NCBI GenBank assembly: GCA_964389925.1
Contig: CAYMGE010000002.1
Span: 62,001-126,000, forward strand
DNA length: 64,000 bases
Reading direction: 5' to 3'
DNA from: CALECP01 sp964389925
GTDB taxonomy: Bacteria; Chloroflexota; Anaerolineae; Promineifilales; Promineifilaceae
Positions 45,122 through 53,693 of the stretch are shown piece by piece. Both the position numbers and the translations under genes were made by a program. The stretch's first letter is position 1; each line of letters starts with the position of its first letter. The notes beneath the pieces are model-generated. The model was not told where the DNA came from, ran no database searches, and saw only the letters and a list, made by a program, of their open reading frames with translations.

Positions 45122-46712
45122 AGATGCAGCAAACGGTGTTCAAGACAAAACGAAAATCAATGGATTTGGCGGTGGTACGCACTGCCCAACGCCAGCGAGT
45201 AAGCTAGCCGACCTACGCAACCAAGCGCAGCAAGCGGGTAGTGCGCGTGTCGCAGAACGTCGTCAGGCGCAGGGCAAACTCAACGCCCGTGAGCGCATCG
45301 ATATGCTGCTCGATCCCGGTTCATTTCAAGAACTTGACACCTTTATGCGCCACCGTGAGCGCAACTTTGGGATGGACAAAAAACGTCCCGTTGGCGACAG
45401 CGTGATTACAGGTTGGGGAACGATTGCGGGGCGACTCGTCTACGTTTACAGCCAAGATTTCACGACGTTTGGCGGCAGCGTCAGCCGTGTTCATGCGGAT
45501 AAAATTTGCAAAGTGATGGATCTCGCGCTGGAGAACGGCGCACCGATTATCGGCATCAACGATAGTGGTGGCGCACGGATTCAGGAAGGCGTTGTTGGGC
45601 TAGGTGGCTATGGGGATATTTTCCTCCGCAACGTCAAAGCATCGGGCGTGATCCCGCAAATCAGTCTCATCATGGGGCCGTGTGCAGGTGGTGCTGTTTA
45701 CTCACCAGCCCTGACCGATTTTATCGTGATGGTTGAAGAGACGAGCCACATGTTCGTGACGGGGCCGGACGTAGTTGAAGCGGTGACGGGTGAAAAATGT
45801 ACATTTGAGGAGCTAGGCGGGGCGCAGACACATGCCAAAGAGAGCGGTGTCGCCCATGTGACGGCGAGCAATGAGTTTGAAGCGATTATGAAGGTGCGTG
45901 ATCTGTTGGCGTATTTGCCCAACAACAACACCGAACATGCAGCGACCGCTTATGAGATTGATCGGCCGAATACCACCACCCTCGACAACATCATCCCAGA
46001 CAACCCCAACAAACCGTATGACATCAAAGACGTAATCACGGGCTTGGTCGATGTCGATTCTTTCTACGAAATTCACGCTGACTACGCCGAAAATATCGTC
46101 GTTGGCTTGGCGCGACTGAATGGCGAAACGGTTGGCATTGTAGCAAATCAACCGCTGGTTTTAGCAGGCGTTTTGGACATTAACTCTAGCCGCAAAGGGG
46201 CGCGATTTGTGCGCTTCTGCGATGCGTTCAACATTCCGCTCGTCGTGCTAGAGGATGTGCCGGGCTTTATGCCGGGTATGGATCAGGAGCATAACGGCAT
46301 TATCCGTGAAGGAGCCAAGCTGCTCTATGCGTTCTGTGAGGCGACTGTGCCGAAAATCACCGTTGTGACGCGCAAAGCATACGGTGGCGCGTACCTGACG
46401 ATGAACTCAAAGCATATTGGGGCCGACTTGTGCTTTGGATGGTGTTCGGCCGAGATCGCCGTCATGGGTCCCGATGGCGCGGTCAAAATTCTGTTCCGTC
46501 GTGAAATTGCGGAAGACCCATCTCAAAAACCACTTTTGATTGAGGAGTACAAGCGTATGTTTGCCCATCCTTATGTGGCGGCCGAACATGGCTATTTAGA
46601 TGACGTGATCGAGCCAAGCGAGACACGGGAAAAGGTTATGCTTGGGTTGCAAATGCTCCAAAACAAGCGCAAGCAAACACCGCCAAAGAAACACGGGAAT
46701 ATGCCGCTTTAG
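45108..46712 (+). CDS. Acyl-CoA carboxylase, carboxyltransferase subunit (paralogue B)
   Basis: 534 residues. It has the same family and layout as the product of 28012-29619, with long near-identical stretches (NGAPIIGINDSGGARIQEG, MGPCAGGAVYSPALTDFI, VTRKAYGGAYLTMN). Starts at 45108 (ATGATG) just after AGAGAGA and overlaps the end of the upstream synthase by 14 bp, so it is coupled to it. It probably supplies extender units. The presence of one such gene on each divergent arm suggests locus duplication or different acyl-CoA preferences. It ends at a clear terminator. Confidence 0.92.
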   Translation: MMKIRDAANGVQDKTKINGFGGGTHCPTPASKLADLRNQAQQAGSARVAERRQAQGKLNARERIDMLLDPGSFQELDTFMRHRERNFGMDKKRPVGDSVITGWGTIAGRLVYVYSQDFTTFGGSVSRVHADKICKVMDLALENGAPIIGINDSGGARIQEGVVGLGGYGDIFLRNVKASGVIPQISLIMGPCAGGAVYSPALTDFIVMVEETSHMFVTGPDVVEAVTGEKCTFEELGGAQTHAKESGVAHVTASNEFEAIMKVRDLLAYLPNNNTEHAATAYEIDRPNTTTLDNIIPDNPNKPYDIKDVITGLVDVDSFYEIHADYAENIVVGLARLNGETVGIVANQPLVLAGVLDINSSRKGARFVRFCDAFNIPLVVLEDVPGFMPGMDQEHNGIIREGAKLLYAFCEATVPKITVVTRKAYGGAYLTMNSKHIGADLCFGWCSAEIAVMGPDGAVKILFRREIAEDPSQKPLLIEEYKRMFAHPYVAAEHGYLDDVIEPSETREKVMLGLQMLQNKRKQTPPKKHGNMPL

Positions 46713-46751
46713 GCTCACCATAAATTTTAGACCGACCGACTGCAAAAGAAG

Positions 46752-46782
46752 ACGGCCTGCATCTGAGGATGTAGGCCGTTTT
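46752..46782 (+). terminator. Intrinsic terminator of the synthase operon
   Basis: ACGGCCTGCATC (46752-46763) pairs with GATGTAGGCCGT (46768-46779), 12 bp with one G-U pair, around a TGAG loop. TTTT follows. It closes the plus-strand synthase/carboxyltransferase transcript. Confidence 0.85.
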
Positions 46783-46813
46783 GTATCTTCGCGGCAACTG
46801 TGCGTACCTACCG

Positions 46814-46862
46814 TCTGCTACCTTAAACGTGTGCAAAAGTGTGCAACACGCTATAAGTACCT
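46814..46862. repeat. 49-bp dispersed repeat, copy 2
   Basis: Differs from 5846-5894 at one base (GCAAAA instead of GCAAAC). It lies in the gap after the synthase terminator. The rest of the 324-base gap (46713-47036) holds that terminator and a 31-bp sequence (46978-47008) related at 25 of 31 positions to 122-152. No further gene is seen in it. Confidence 0.75.
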
Positions 46863-46977
46863 CTGTCAACCCCTTTTTACAATCAGCTTGATCGCTCAGA
46901 TGGTTGTGACGGATGTATTTCGGGGTAGAATTCGGTGGAAGTAAGAATAAGTTTTTGAAACAGTAGTAAGCGGCTTG

Positions 46978-47008
46978 CGGTGTCCGCTCGACCAGAGGTC
47001 AGCACCGA
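46978..47008. repeat. 31-bp diverged repeat related to 122-152
   Basis: The two sequences start CGGTGT and end ACCGA and agree at 25 of 31 positions by eye. The ends are complementary (CGGTG with CACCG here), so it is a small palindromic element. At both sites a TATAAGTAC word occurs upstream, which hints at a composite dispersed element in three states of decay. Confidence 0.4.
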
Positions 47009-47036
47009 GTCCCGTTCACTGACTAGATATATAGCG

Positions 47037-47384
47037 ATGCTTACCCCAACGGAACTACGAGAACAGTGCTTGCGCCAAAAAGGGGCGTATGAAGATTTTC
47101 CATTTGGCTCTGATGTTGCGGTTTATAAGGTGATGGGCAAGATGTTTGCGCTCATCTCGGACAACGGCATCTCGCTCAAGTGTGAGCCGCTACTCGCTCA
47201 ACTGCTGCGCGAAAAATACGCGGCTGTTACCGCGGGCTATCATCTCAACAAACGCCACTGGAACTCAATTGAAATTGACGGCTCGGTTCCCAATGATGAG
47301 CTAATTGAGTTAATCGAGCATTCTTACGCACTCGTTGTCAAAAAGCTACGCAAAGCAGATCGAGAAAAATTACATTGCAAATAA
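47037..47384 (+). CDS. MmcQ/YjbR family protein
   Basis: 115 residues. The opening (LTPTELREQCLRQKGAYEDFPFG, in part) and HLNKRHWNSIEIDGSVP match the small MmcQ/YjbR family, which has a CyaY-like fold and is annotated as DNA-binding without firm evidence. An in-frame GTG lies 19 codons upstream, but the ATG at 47037 fits the family start. It lies 29 bp before the SDR gene on the same strand. Confidence 0.85.
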   Translation: MLTPTELREQCLRQKGAYEDFPFGSDVAVYKVMGKMFALISDNGISLKCEPLLAQLLREKYAAVTAGYHLNKRHWNSIEIDGSVPNDELIELIEHSYALVVKKLRKADREKLHCK

Positions 47385-47413
47385 CCTTTGGCCTCAAATA
47401 GAAAAATTTCATC

Positions 47414-48154
47414 ATGAACGGACAAACCACACTAATCACAGGCGGCGGCGGCGGCATTGGCAGCGCGATTGCACGACGGCTGGCAGAGGCCGGATCACAA
47501 GTCGTCATCACCTACAATAGTAATGCAGAAAAGGCACAGCGTGCGCTCGACAGCTTGGCGGGTGATGGGCATTGGGCAGTACAAGCGTCGGTGAAAGACA
47601 GCCAGCGTATGCAAGCGTTGGCGGCCGAGATTGCAGAAAGGTACGGCCGACTCGATTTGGTCGTCAACAATGCGGGGGTGACAATACCTGTTCCACATGA
47701 CGATCTCGACGGACTGGAAGACGATTGGATCGACCACATTTTTCAAACCAACTGGCGCGGTTCATTTGCGACGACGCGAGCCTGCAAATCGCTTTTGATG
47801 GCGGGAGACGGCGGCACAATTGTCAACATCTCCTCAATTGCGGGGCAGACGGGCGTTGGCAGCAATGTCGCTTACTGTGCATCAAAGGCTGCAATGGACT
47901 CGATGACGCGCTCGTTGGCGCGTGCGCTGGCTCCCAAAGTGCGCGTGGTAAGCGTCTCACCGGGCTGGGTGCTGGGAGAGTATGCCAAACGATTTCCGCA
48001 GGCGTACATCGACGAGCAAGCAAACGCCACACCGCTCAAACGGTTGGCAACCCCTGAAGATGTCGCCGAAACGGTTTGGGCTGTTCACAATGCGCTGCCG
48101 ATGGCGACAGGCGTGATCGTGCCGGTTGATGGCGGTCGGCCGCTTGGCATCTAA
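47414..48154 (+). CDS. Short-chain dehydrogenase/reductase
   Basis: 246 residues, classical SDR. The cofactor loop is TLITGGGGGIGSAIA (about 6-20). NNAG is followed by the catalytic Ser in NISSIAGQTG and Tyr/Lys in YCASKAAMD. Cofactor residues near YNSNAEKA suggest NADP(H). It begins the catabolic run with the thioesterase, lactonase and later aldolase genes. The substrate is probably a hydroxy acid or sugar derivative. Confidence 0.9.
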   Translation: MNGQTTLITGGGGGIGSAIARRLAEAGSQVVITYNSNAEKAQRALDSLAGDGHWAVQASVKDSQRMQALAAEIAERYGRLDLVVNNAGVTIPVPHDDLDGLEDDWIDHIFQTNWRGSFATTRACKSLLMAGDGGTIVNISSIAGQTGVGSNVAYCASKAAMDSMTRSLARALAPKVRVVSVSPGWVLGEYAKRFPQAYIDEQANATPLKRLATPEDVAETVWAVHNALPMATGVIVPVDGGRPLGI

Positions 48155-48173
48155 AACGATAAACCACACAACT

Positions 48174-48626
48174 ATGTTTACGTCAACTGTGCAACCCGAC
48201 TGGATCGACCACAATGGTCACATGAATGTCGCCTACTACGTGCTGGCATTTGACTTGGCAACGGATGAGATGTATGAATGTTGGGGGCTGGGGCTTGATT
48301 ATCCTGAGCGTGGCTATTCCGTCTATACATTGGGCATGAACGTCGATTATCGGGCAGAGATGTTGGCGGGAGAGCCGTTTCGTGTCGAGTCTGCTCTGAT
48401 TGATTTTGATCACAAGCGCGTCCACTATTTTCACACGATGTATCGCGGTGAGACGCAGGAAGTTGTGGCAACAAACGAATGTTTGGCGATGAACGTCAAT
48501 TTAGCAACGCGGCGCTCGGCCGATTTTCCCCCAGACATCCAAGCAAAACTTGCCTCCATCAAATCAGATAACGTGCCAAGGAGCTTCGGCCGAAAATTAC
48601 AAATCAGGAGAAAAGATGTCGCTTAA
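48174..48626 (+). CDS. Acyl-CoA thioesterase (4HBT hot-dog)
   Basis: 150 residues, single hot-dog domain. The opening PDWIDHNGHMNVAYYVLAFD carries the Asp/His/Asn motif of 4-hydroxybenzoyl-CoA-like thioesterases. It hydrolyses an acyl-CoA of unknown identity; carnitine-related LcdH-type thioesterases are a close formal match. ATG at 48174, 19 bp after the SDR stop. Its end overlaps the next start by 11 bp. Confidence 0.85.
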   Translation: MFTSTVQPDWIDHNGHMNVAYYVLAFDLATDEMYECWGLGLDYPERGYSVYTLGMNVDYRAEMLAGEPFRVESALIDFDHKRVHYFHTMYRGETQEVVATNECLAMNVNLATRRSADFPPDIQAKLASIKSDNVPRSFGRKLQIRRKDVA

Positions 48627-49515
48627 TGTCGAGATACGCGAACCAAGTTTTAGAGACGTTGTGGAAATTGAACACGATCTCGAACAGCTCGCTACGGGCT
48701 TTGATTTCACCGAAGGCCCCATCTGGCATCCAGCTTATCAAAGCGTGCTGTTCAGTGACATTATGGGCAACTCGCTGTTTAGCTGGTCGGCCGATGCTGG
48801 CATCGTCAAACGCAATCGTCACAGCTACATGGCGAATGGCAATGCCTACGATTTGCAGGGTCGCCTCATTACTTGCGAACATGCCACTAGCCGTTTGACG
48901 CGCACCGACCTCACAACAGGAACGTATGAGGTTCTCGCCTCTCACTTCGAGGGTAAACAGTTAAACAGCCCAAACGATGTCGTTGTGAAGTCAGATAGCA
49001 CGATCTATTTCACTGATCCAACTAGCGGCCGAAGTGCCGGATTTGGCGTGCCACGTGAGCCTGAGCTGTCCTTTCGCGGCGTTTATCGGCTCAACCCGGA
49101 AAATGGTGCGCTAATGTTGCTGGTCGATGATTTTTCAAAGCCAAATGGACTGTGTTTCTCACGTGATGAAAACCAGCTATTTGTCAATGATACGGACAGA
49201 CTGCACATTCGCGTATTTGATGTTTTGGAAGACGGCACATTAGCAAATGGTCGCGTTTGGGCTGAGACGATTGGGACAGGCAAAGGTGTTCCCGACGGCA
49301 TGAAGATCGACACGCAGGACAATATCTACTGCTGTGGGCCGGGCGGCATTTACGTGTTCGATGCAAACGCCGTTTGTCTAGGCGTAATTCTCATGCCTGA
49401 GCAGACAGCCAACTTTGTGTTTGGGAACGCTGATTTTCGCAGTCTATACGTTACGGCCTCAACCTCACTCTATCGTCTGCGCGTCCGTATTGCGGGACAT
49501 CCGACATTTTTGTAA
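48616..49515 (+). CDS. SMP-30/gluconolactonase family lactonase
   Basis: 299 residues, six-bladed propeller lactonase. Metal-site features are TEGPIWHPA (Glu, about 28), a mid Asn in SPNDVVVKSD (Asn) and an Asp in VPDGMKIDTQDN. It opens a sugar-acid or other lactone ring. The start at 48616 is set by AGGAG 6 bases upstream. Overlap with the thioesterase indicates coupling. Confidence 0.9.
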   Translation: MSLNVEIREPSFRDVVEIEHDLEQLATGFDFTEGPIWHPAYQSVLFSDIMGNSLFSWSADAGIVKRNRHSYMANGNAYDLQGRLITCEHATSRLTRTDLTTGTYEVLASHFEGKQLNSPNDVVVKSDSTIYFTDPTSGRSAGFGVPREPELSFRGVYRLNPENGALMLLVDDFSKPNGLCFSRDENQLFVNDTDRLHIRVFDVLEDGTLANGRVWAETIGTGKGVPDGMKIDTQDNIYCCGPGGIYVFDANAVCLGVILMPEQTANFVFGNADFRSLYVTASTSLYRLRVRIAGHPTFL

Positions 49516-49611
49516 TTCGGACTATGCAGAAATTGTGAAGACTGCATTTAGCAATCGTTTAACTCAGCTTGTGGTGTATCTCATTGACAAAAGCTAAAAC
49601 AAGGGGAGAAT

Positions 49612-49641
49612 ATATGCTGTGTTCAAAAGAGCATATTTTTT
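49612..49641 (+). terminator. Terminator-like hairpin in the leader of the cupin gene
   Basis: ATATGCT (49612-49618) pairs perfectly with AGCATAT (49630-49636) and is followed by T residues to 49641. It lies between the lactonase and cupin genes. A strong ribosome binding site (AAGGGGAG) and an ATG at 49614 sit at its left arm. A short leader reading frame could therefore control read-through. Confidence 0.55.
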
Positions 49642-49649
49642 GTAATCGT

Positions 49650-49667
49650 CTTGCATACCTATGCAAG
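49650..49667. promoter_or_regulatory. 18-bp perfect palindrome, candidate operator
   Basis: CTTGCATA-CC-TATGCAAG is a perfect palindrome with a 2-bp centre, 19 bp upstream of the cupin gene. Its size and symmetry fit a GntR- or LacI-type dimer site. No regulator gene is seen in the run, so the regulator is unknown. Confidence 0.55.
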
Positions 49668-49686
49668 CATAAAATGAGACATATTT

Positions 49687-50301
49687 ATGAAACATCCGCA
49701 CATATCAAACGAAGAGATGTTGAGTCGCATCGTTCGTTATCCCAATGCCTACACAAAAGAAACCGCTGTGCCAATGATGTTTATTGACAGTGTTCTGCCC
49801 GGTCATCAACGGCTCAATTACGCAGTTGCCGGCGACACGGCCGCCGAAAACCCCGACTACGACGTATTGCTGAAGCAGCCACACAAATTTCAGTTGGGTA
49901 TGTTTCGGCCGATGCCCAATTCCGGCCCCGCCTACCACACCCATGACTATGTTGAAGTCTTTCTACCGCTCGAAGGCGAGTGGCGTTTCTACTGGGGCAA
50001 TGACCCCAATGGGGAGCCTGATGGAGAAGTGTTCTTGAGCAAGTGGGATTTGATCTCTTTCCCGCCCGGTCTCTGGCGCGGCTTTGAGGTGATTAGCGAT
50101 GCGCCTGCGTGGTGCTTCGCTGTCCTCGAAGCACACGAAGTGTTTGAAGGCAAAGACCCCTATTGGTCGCCAAAAGTCGTTCGTAAAGCCAAAGAACACG
50201 GTTTTGAATCAGATGACATGGGGCGTATGATCAAGCCAGACAATTTTAAAGAAATCAATCGGGAGATTCTCGATAAAGTATACGACGCAAAACCACTGTA
50301 G
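49687..50301 (+). CDS. Cupin-domain protein
   Basis: 204 residues. The central part GPAYHTHDYVEVFLPLEGEW is the first cupin motif (His, His, Glu), and a later strand (DLISFPPGLWRGFEV) holds the second. It may be a metal-dependent isomerase, dioxygenase or binding protein; the substrate is unknown. It is the first gene after a terminator-like hairpin and palindrome, so it may start a separately controlled operon with the MetE-like, aminotransferase, aldolase and HisD-like genes. Confidence 0.8.
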   Translation: MKHPHISNEEMLSRIVRYPNAYTKETAVPMMFIDSVLPGHQRLNYAVAGDTAAENPDYDVLLKQPHKFQLGMFRPMPNSGPAYHTHDYVEVFLPLEGEWRFYWGNDPNGEPDGEVFLSKWDLISFPPGLWRGFEVISDAPAWCFAVLEAHEVFEGKDPYWSPKVVRKAKEHGFESDDMGRMIKPDNFKEINREILDKVYDAKPL

Positions 50302-50310
50302 TTGCAAGGG

Positions 50311-50343
50311 GCAAGCTGCAAGCGTTCGGCACTTGCAGCTTGC
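50311..50343. repeat. Heptamer-phased hairpin between cupin and MetE-like genes
   Basis: GCAAGCTGCAAG (50311-50322) pairs perfectly over 12 bp with CTTGCAGCTTGC (50332-50343). The words CTTGCAG, CTTGCGA, CTTGCAG and CTTACAA continue to about 50360 with a 7-base period. There is no T-run. It may be an mRNA stability element inside the operon. Confidence 0.75.
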
Positions 50344-50367
50344 GACTTGCAGCTTACAACTTAACCA

Positions 50368-51528
50368 ATGAAAACAAGTACAGACAGAATTCTCACCACC
50401 CACGTTGGCTCCATGCCGCGCACGCAAGAGGTGGTCGATATGTTATTTGCGGAAGATCAGGGGGCTGATTTCGACCGTGCTGAGTATGATGAGGTGATGA
50501 CGCGCAACGTGGCGCAGTCGGTTTGCAATCAGGTTGAGAGCGGCGTGGATATTCCCAGCGATGGCGAGATGAGCAAGATCAGCTATGCAACCTACATTCG
50601 CCATCGGCTGACAGGGTTTGAGATTGGGGATGCACCACGCGCTACACCGAAAGATTTGGATGAGTTTCCAGAGTTTCGGGATTCGTTGGCAAAACGCGGG
50701 GGAACGCCAAAATATCATCGGCCGATTGCCCGCGCCGAAATCAAGATCAAAGACCTCGAACCGCTTAAAAAAGACATCGCCAATATGAAGGCTGCGCTTG
50801 AGAAAGCTGGTGCTGACGAAGGGTTTATGAACGCAGCCTCACCGGGCGTGATTGCCGTTTTTCAGCCCAATGAATACTACGCGACGCACGAGGAATATCT
50901 ACAAGCGTTGGCGGAGGTCATGAAGGTCGAGTATGAGACGATTGTCAATAGCGGGTTGCTATTGCAGGTCGATTGTCCAGACTTGGCAATGGGTCGTCAC
51001 ATCAAGTTCCGCGATGAGAGCGATGAAGAATTTGTCCGCAACGCTGAGATTCAGGTTGAGGCATTGAACTATGCGCTCAGTGAAATTCCCGCTGACCGCG
51101 TGCGGATGCACCTGTGTTGGGGCAACTACGAAGGGCCGCATACACATGACGTGCCGCTCGACAAAATTTTGGCGACGGTAATGAAGGCAAAACCACAGGC
51201 CGTTTTGTTTGAGGCGGCCAATCCTGTACATTCGGCCGATTGGCACACGTGGCAACAGGCCGCCAAAAATGGCGACATCCCCGACCACAAAGTGCTTGTT
51301 CCCGGCGTTCTCGACACGACGACAAACTTTGTCGAATCGCCACGTCTCGTTGCAGATCGTATTCTCAACTTTGCCAATATGGTCGGCCGAGAGCGCGTCA
51401 TGGCAGGGTCAGATTGCGGATTCGGAACATTTGCAGGCTTCGGCGCAGTTCACCACGAGATTTGCTGGGCAAAGCTGGGCGCGATGGCTGAAGGTGCGCG
51501 GATTGCGTCTAAAGAGTTATGGGGTTGA
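50368..51528 (+). CDS. Cobalamin-independent methionine synthase-like protein (MetE C-terminal type)
   Basis: 386 residues, only the catalytic C-terminal-type barrel of MetE (UROD/MetE-like fold). The start TTHVGSMPRT is the family signature. Candidate zinc ligands are His in RMHLCWGNYEG together with Cys, an internal Glu and a late Cys (GSDCGFGTFAGFG). Short MetE homologues act on varied methyl or thiol compounds. The context with an aminotransferase, aldolase and lactonase suggests a catabolic rather than methionine-making role. Confidence 0.85.
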   Translation: MKTSTDRILTTHVGSMPRTQEVVDMLFAEDQGADFDRAEYDEVMTRNVAQSVCNQVESGVDIPSDGEMSKISYATYIRHRLTGFEIGDAPRATPKDLDEFPEFRDSLAKRGGTPKYHRPIARAEIKIKDLEPLKKDIANMKAALEKAGADEGFMNAASPGVIAVFQPNEYYATHEEYLQALAEVMKVEYETIVNSGLLLQVDCPDLAMGRHIKFRDESDEEFVRNAEIQVEALNYALSEIPADRVRMHLCWGNYEGPHTHDVPLDKILATVMKAKPQAVLFEAANPVHSADWHTWQQAAKNGDIPDHKVLVPGVLDTTTNFVESPRLVADRILNFANMVGRERVMAGSDCGFGTFAGFGAVHHEICWAKLGAMAEGARIASKELWG

Positions 51529-51539
51529 GGCGTAAGGAA

Positions 51540-52841
51540 ATGAGCCAAACACAACAAATAATCGACAAACAACGCAAACATTTGTGGCCAAATCACATTC
51601 TTTATTATAGTGAGCCGCTCCCACTAGAGCGCGGCGACGGAATGCACGTCTGGGATGTTGAGGGCAACAAATATCTCGATTTCTTTGCTGGCATTCTGAC
51701 AACGAGCGTTGGACACAACAACCCCGTTGTCAACGAACACATTCTGGCGCAGGTCGGCAAAATGCTGCACACCTCGACGCTTTATCCAAATGCCGCGCAT
51801 GTAGACCTAGCGGAAAGTCTTGCAGACATTACGCCCGAAGGATTAGACACCTTTTATTTTGGTGCGACGGGGACAGATGCCGACGAAACGGCAATTCTGA
51901 TGGCACAACTGCACACGGGCAACACGGAAGTCATTGCGCTGCGACATGGGTATAGTGGTAAGAGCCAGATGGCGATGTCCCTGACAGGACAGGCTAATTG
52001 GCGTATGGGGCCTGTGCATATCGGCTATATTCGCCACGCGATGACTCCGTATACTTATCGCGCTCCCGCTAACATCGCGGCCGATAAAATGGTGCAACTG
52101 TGCTTAGATGATTTGGAAGATGTGATTCGCACGATGACTTCTGGCAAAATTGCAGCGATGATTATGGAGCCGATTCAGGGGGTTGGCGGGTTTATCACAT
52201 TGCCTAGTGAATACATGCACGGCGCGGCCGAAATTGTGCGCGGGGCGGGCGGCCTCGTGATTGTCGACGAGGTGCAGACAGGCTTCGGCCGAACCGGCAC
52301 TCACTGGTGGGGGCACCAACACGGCAATATCGTGCCAGACATCATGACCATGGCAAAGGGGATCGCCAATGGAATGCCGCTGTCGGCCGTCGCAACCACG
52401 CAAGAGATCGCGCAAAGTGCCGTTGGCAAAGGGCTGACGGTCAGCACATTTGGTGGCAATCCCGTGTCATGTGCGGCTGCGATGGGAACACTCAAAGAGA
52501 TGAAGAGAGCATTTGGGCCGGAGCGTTCGGCCGAGATCGGCGCACATCTCCACGATGGCCTGCAAACCCTAGCAGAAAAATATCCGCTGATTGGTGAAAT
52601 TCGCGGGCGTGGCCTGATGCAAGGGGTTGAGCTAGTACAGGATCGGCAAACAAAAGAACCAGCCAGCGCACACGCCAAAGCGATGCTCAACGCGACGCGC
52701 AAAATCGGCCTGCTGATCGGCTCAGGTGGTCTCTATGGCAACTCATTGCGGATCGCGCCACCGCTCATTGCCAAACGTGAACATGTTGACGAGGCACTTG
52801 AGATGCTTGATCATGCATTTGCCCATGTTCAAGAGATGTAA
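51540..52841 (+). CDS. Class III aminotransferase (PLP-dependent)
   Basis: 433 residues. The PLP site has the cofactor Asp in LVIVDEVQTGFGRTG and the Schiff-base Lys in MTMAKGIANGMPLSAV. Overall text is close to alanine-glyoxylate / 3-aminoisobutyrate aminotransferases. The start at 51540 is set by an AAGGAA site; an in-frame ATG at 51519 overlaps the upstream gene. It overlaps the aldolase start by one base. Confidence 0.92.
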   Translation: MSQTQQIIDKQRKHLWPNHILYYSEPLPLERGDGMHVWDVEGNKYLDFFAGILTTSVGHNNPVVNEHILAQVGKMLHTSTLYPNAAHVDLAESLADITPEGLDTFYFGATGTDADETAILMAQLHTGNTEVIALRHGYSGKSQMAMSLTGQANWRMGPVHIGYIRHAMTPYTYRAPANIAADKMVQLCLDDLEDVIRTMTSGKIAAMIMEPIQGVGGFITLPSEYMHGAAEIVRGAGGLVIVDEVQTGFGRTGTHWWGHQHGNIVPDIMTMAKGIANGMPLSAVATTQEIAQSAVGKGLTVSTFGGNPVSCAAAMGTLKEMKRAFGPERSAEIGAHLHDGLQTLAEKYPLIGEIRGRGLMQGVELVQDRQTKEPASAHAKAMLNATRKIGLLIGSGGLYGNSLRIAPPLIAKREHVDEALEMLDHAFAHVQEM

Positions 52842-53629
52842 TGCGAAAAAATAAATTAAAGCAAATCTGGTCGGAAGGTGGCTCGGTCATCAATGGCTGG
52901 CTGCACATTTCAGCGTCGTGGTCGGCAGAACTCATGGCGCACGCTGGCTACGACAGCCTAACCATCGACCTTCAACATGGCTTCCACAATATGGAAACTG
53001 TTTTGGCAATGCTGCAAGCCATTTCGACCACTGAGACGGTACCACTTGTTCGTGTCCCATGGAACGAGCCAGTTATGGCGCAACGCTTGCTCGACGCAGG
53101 CACGTATGGCGTGATCTGTCCTGTGGTTGAGACACGTGAAGAGTGTGAAAAGTTCATCGGTGCGTGCCGCTATTTCCCCATTGGCTATCGCAGCAAAGGC
53201 CCTACCCGCGCTAACGTCTACGGCGGCGCGGATTACGCGCAACATGCCAACGAAGAAATTGTTACGATGGCAATGATCGAGACGGCAAAAGCGGTCGAGA
53301 ATTTGGATGAGATTTGCAGCGTTGAAGGGCTTGACGCGCTTTTTGTCGGGCCGGGTGATTTGGCATTGACGATGGGCAGCTCGCAAGGCATCGACCTGAC
53401 CGAACCAGAGCTTGTGGCAGCTTTAGACAAAATTTTGGCGGCCGCGCAGCGACACAATCTCATCGCAGGCATCTTCTGTGCCTCACCCCAATACGCACGC
53501 GAAATGCTCGAAAAAGGGTGGCAATTTATCACGGTTAGTTCAGATTCGCGTCTTTTGTCCAGTGCAGCTAGGCGTTCTATCGCAATGGTTCGTGACGAAG
53601 TTGTAGAGGAACAAGCTGGCGCATACTGA
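52841..53629 (+). CDS. HpcH/HpaI family aldolase
   Basis: 262 residues. Class II pyruvate aldolase of the HpcH/HpaI/GarL/RhmA type, which cleaves 2-keto-3-deoxy acids. The signature LTIDLQHGFHNMETV holds an active-site Asp and His. The metal-binding Glu lies in MAMIETAKAVENL and the Asp in LFVGPGDLALTMG. The ATG overlaps the aminotransferase stop (TAATG). It likely performs the carbon-carbon cleavage step of the pathway. Confidence 0.92.
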   Translation: MRKNKLKQIWSEGGSVINGWLHISASWSAELMAHAGYDSLTIDLQHGFHNMETVLAMLQAISTTETVPLVRVPWNEPVMAQRLLDAGTYGVICPVVETREECEKFIGACRYFPIGYRSKGPTRANVYGGADYAQHANEEIVTMAMIETAKAVENLDEICSVEGLDALFVGPGDLALTMGSSQGIDLTEPELVAALDKILAAAQRHNLIAGIFCASPQYAREMLEKGWQFITVSSDSRLLSSAARRSIAMVRDEVVEEQAGAY

Positions 53630-53693
53630 CTTCATAAATCAATGATTGAAAAAGTAGCGAAAACGATTTCGCTACTCTTTAGAGGAAAAGAAA

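Noticed and set aside
49569..49787. 72-codon frame overlapping the cupin start
   Set aside because: It runs out of frame into the cupin gene and has no family. Only its internal ATG with a strong ribosome binding site is noted as a possible leader.
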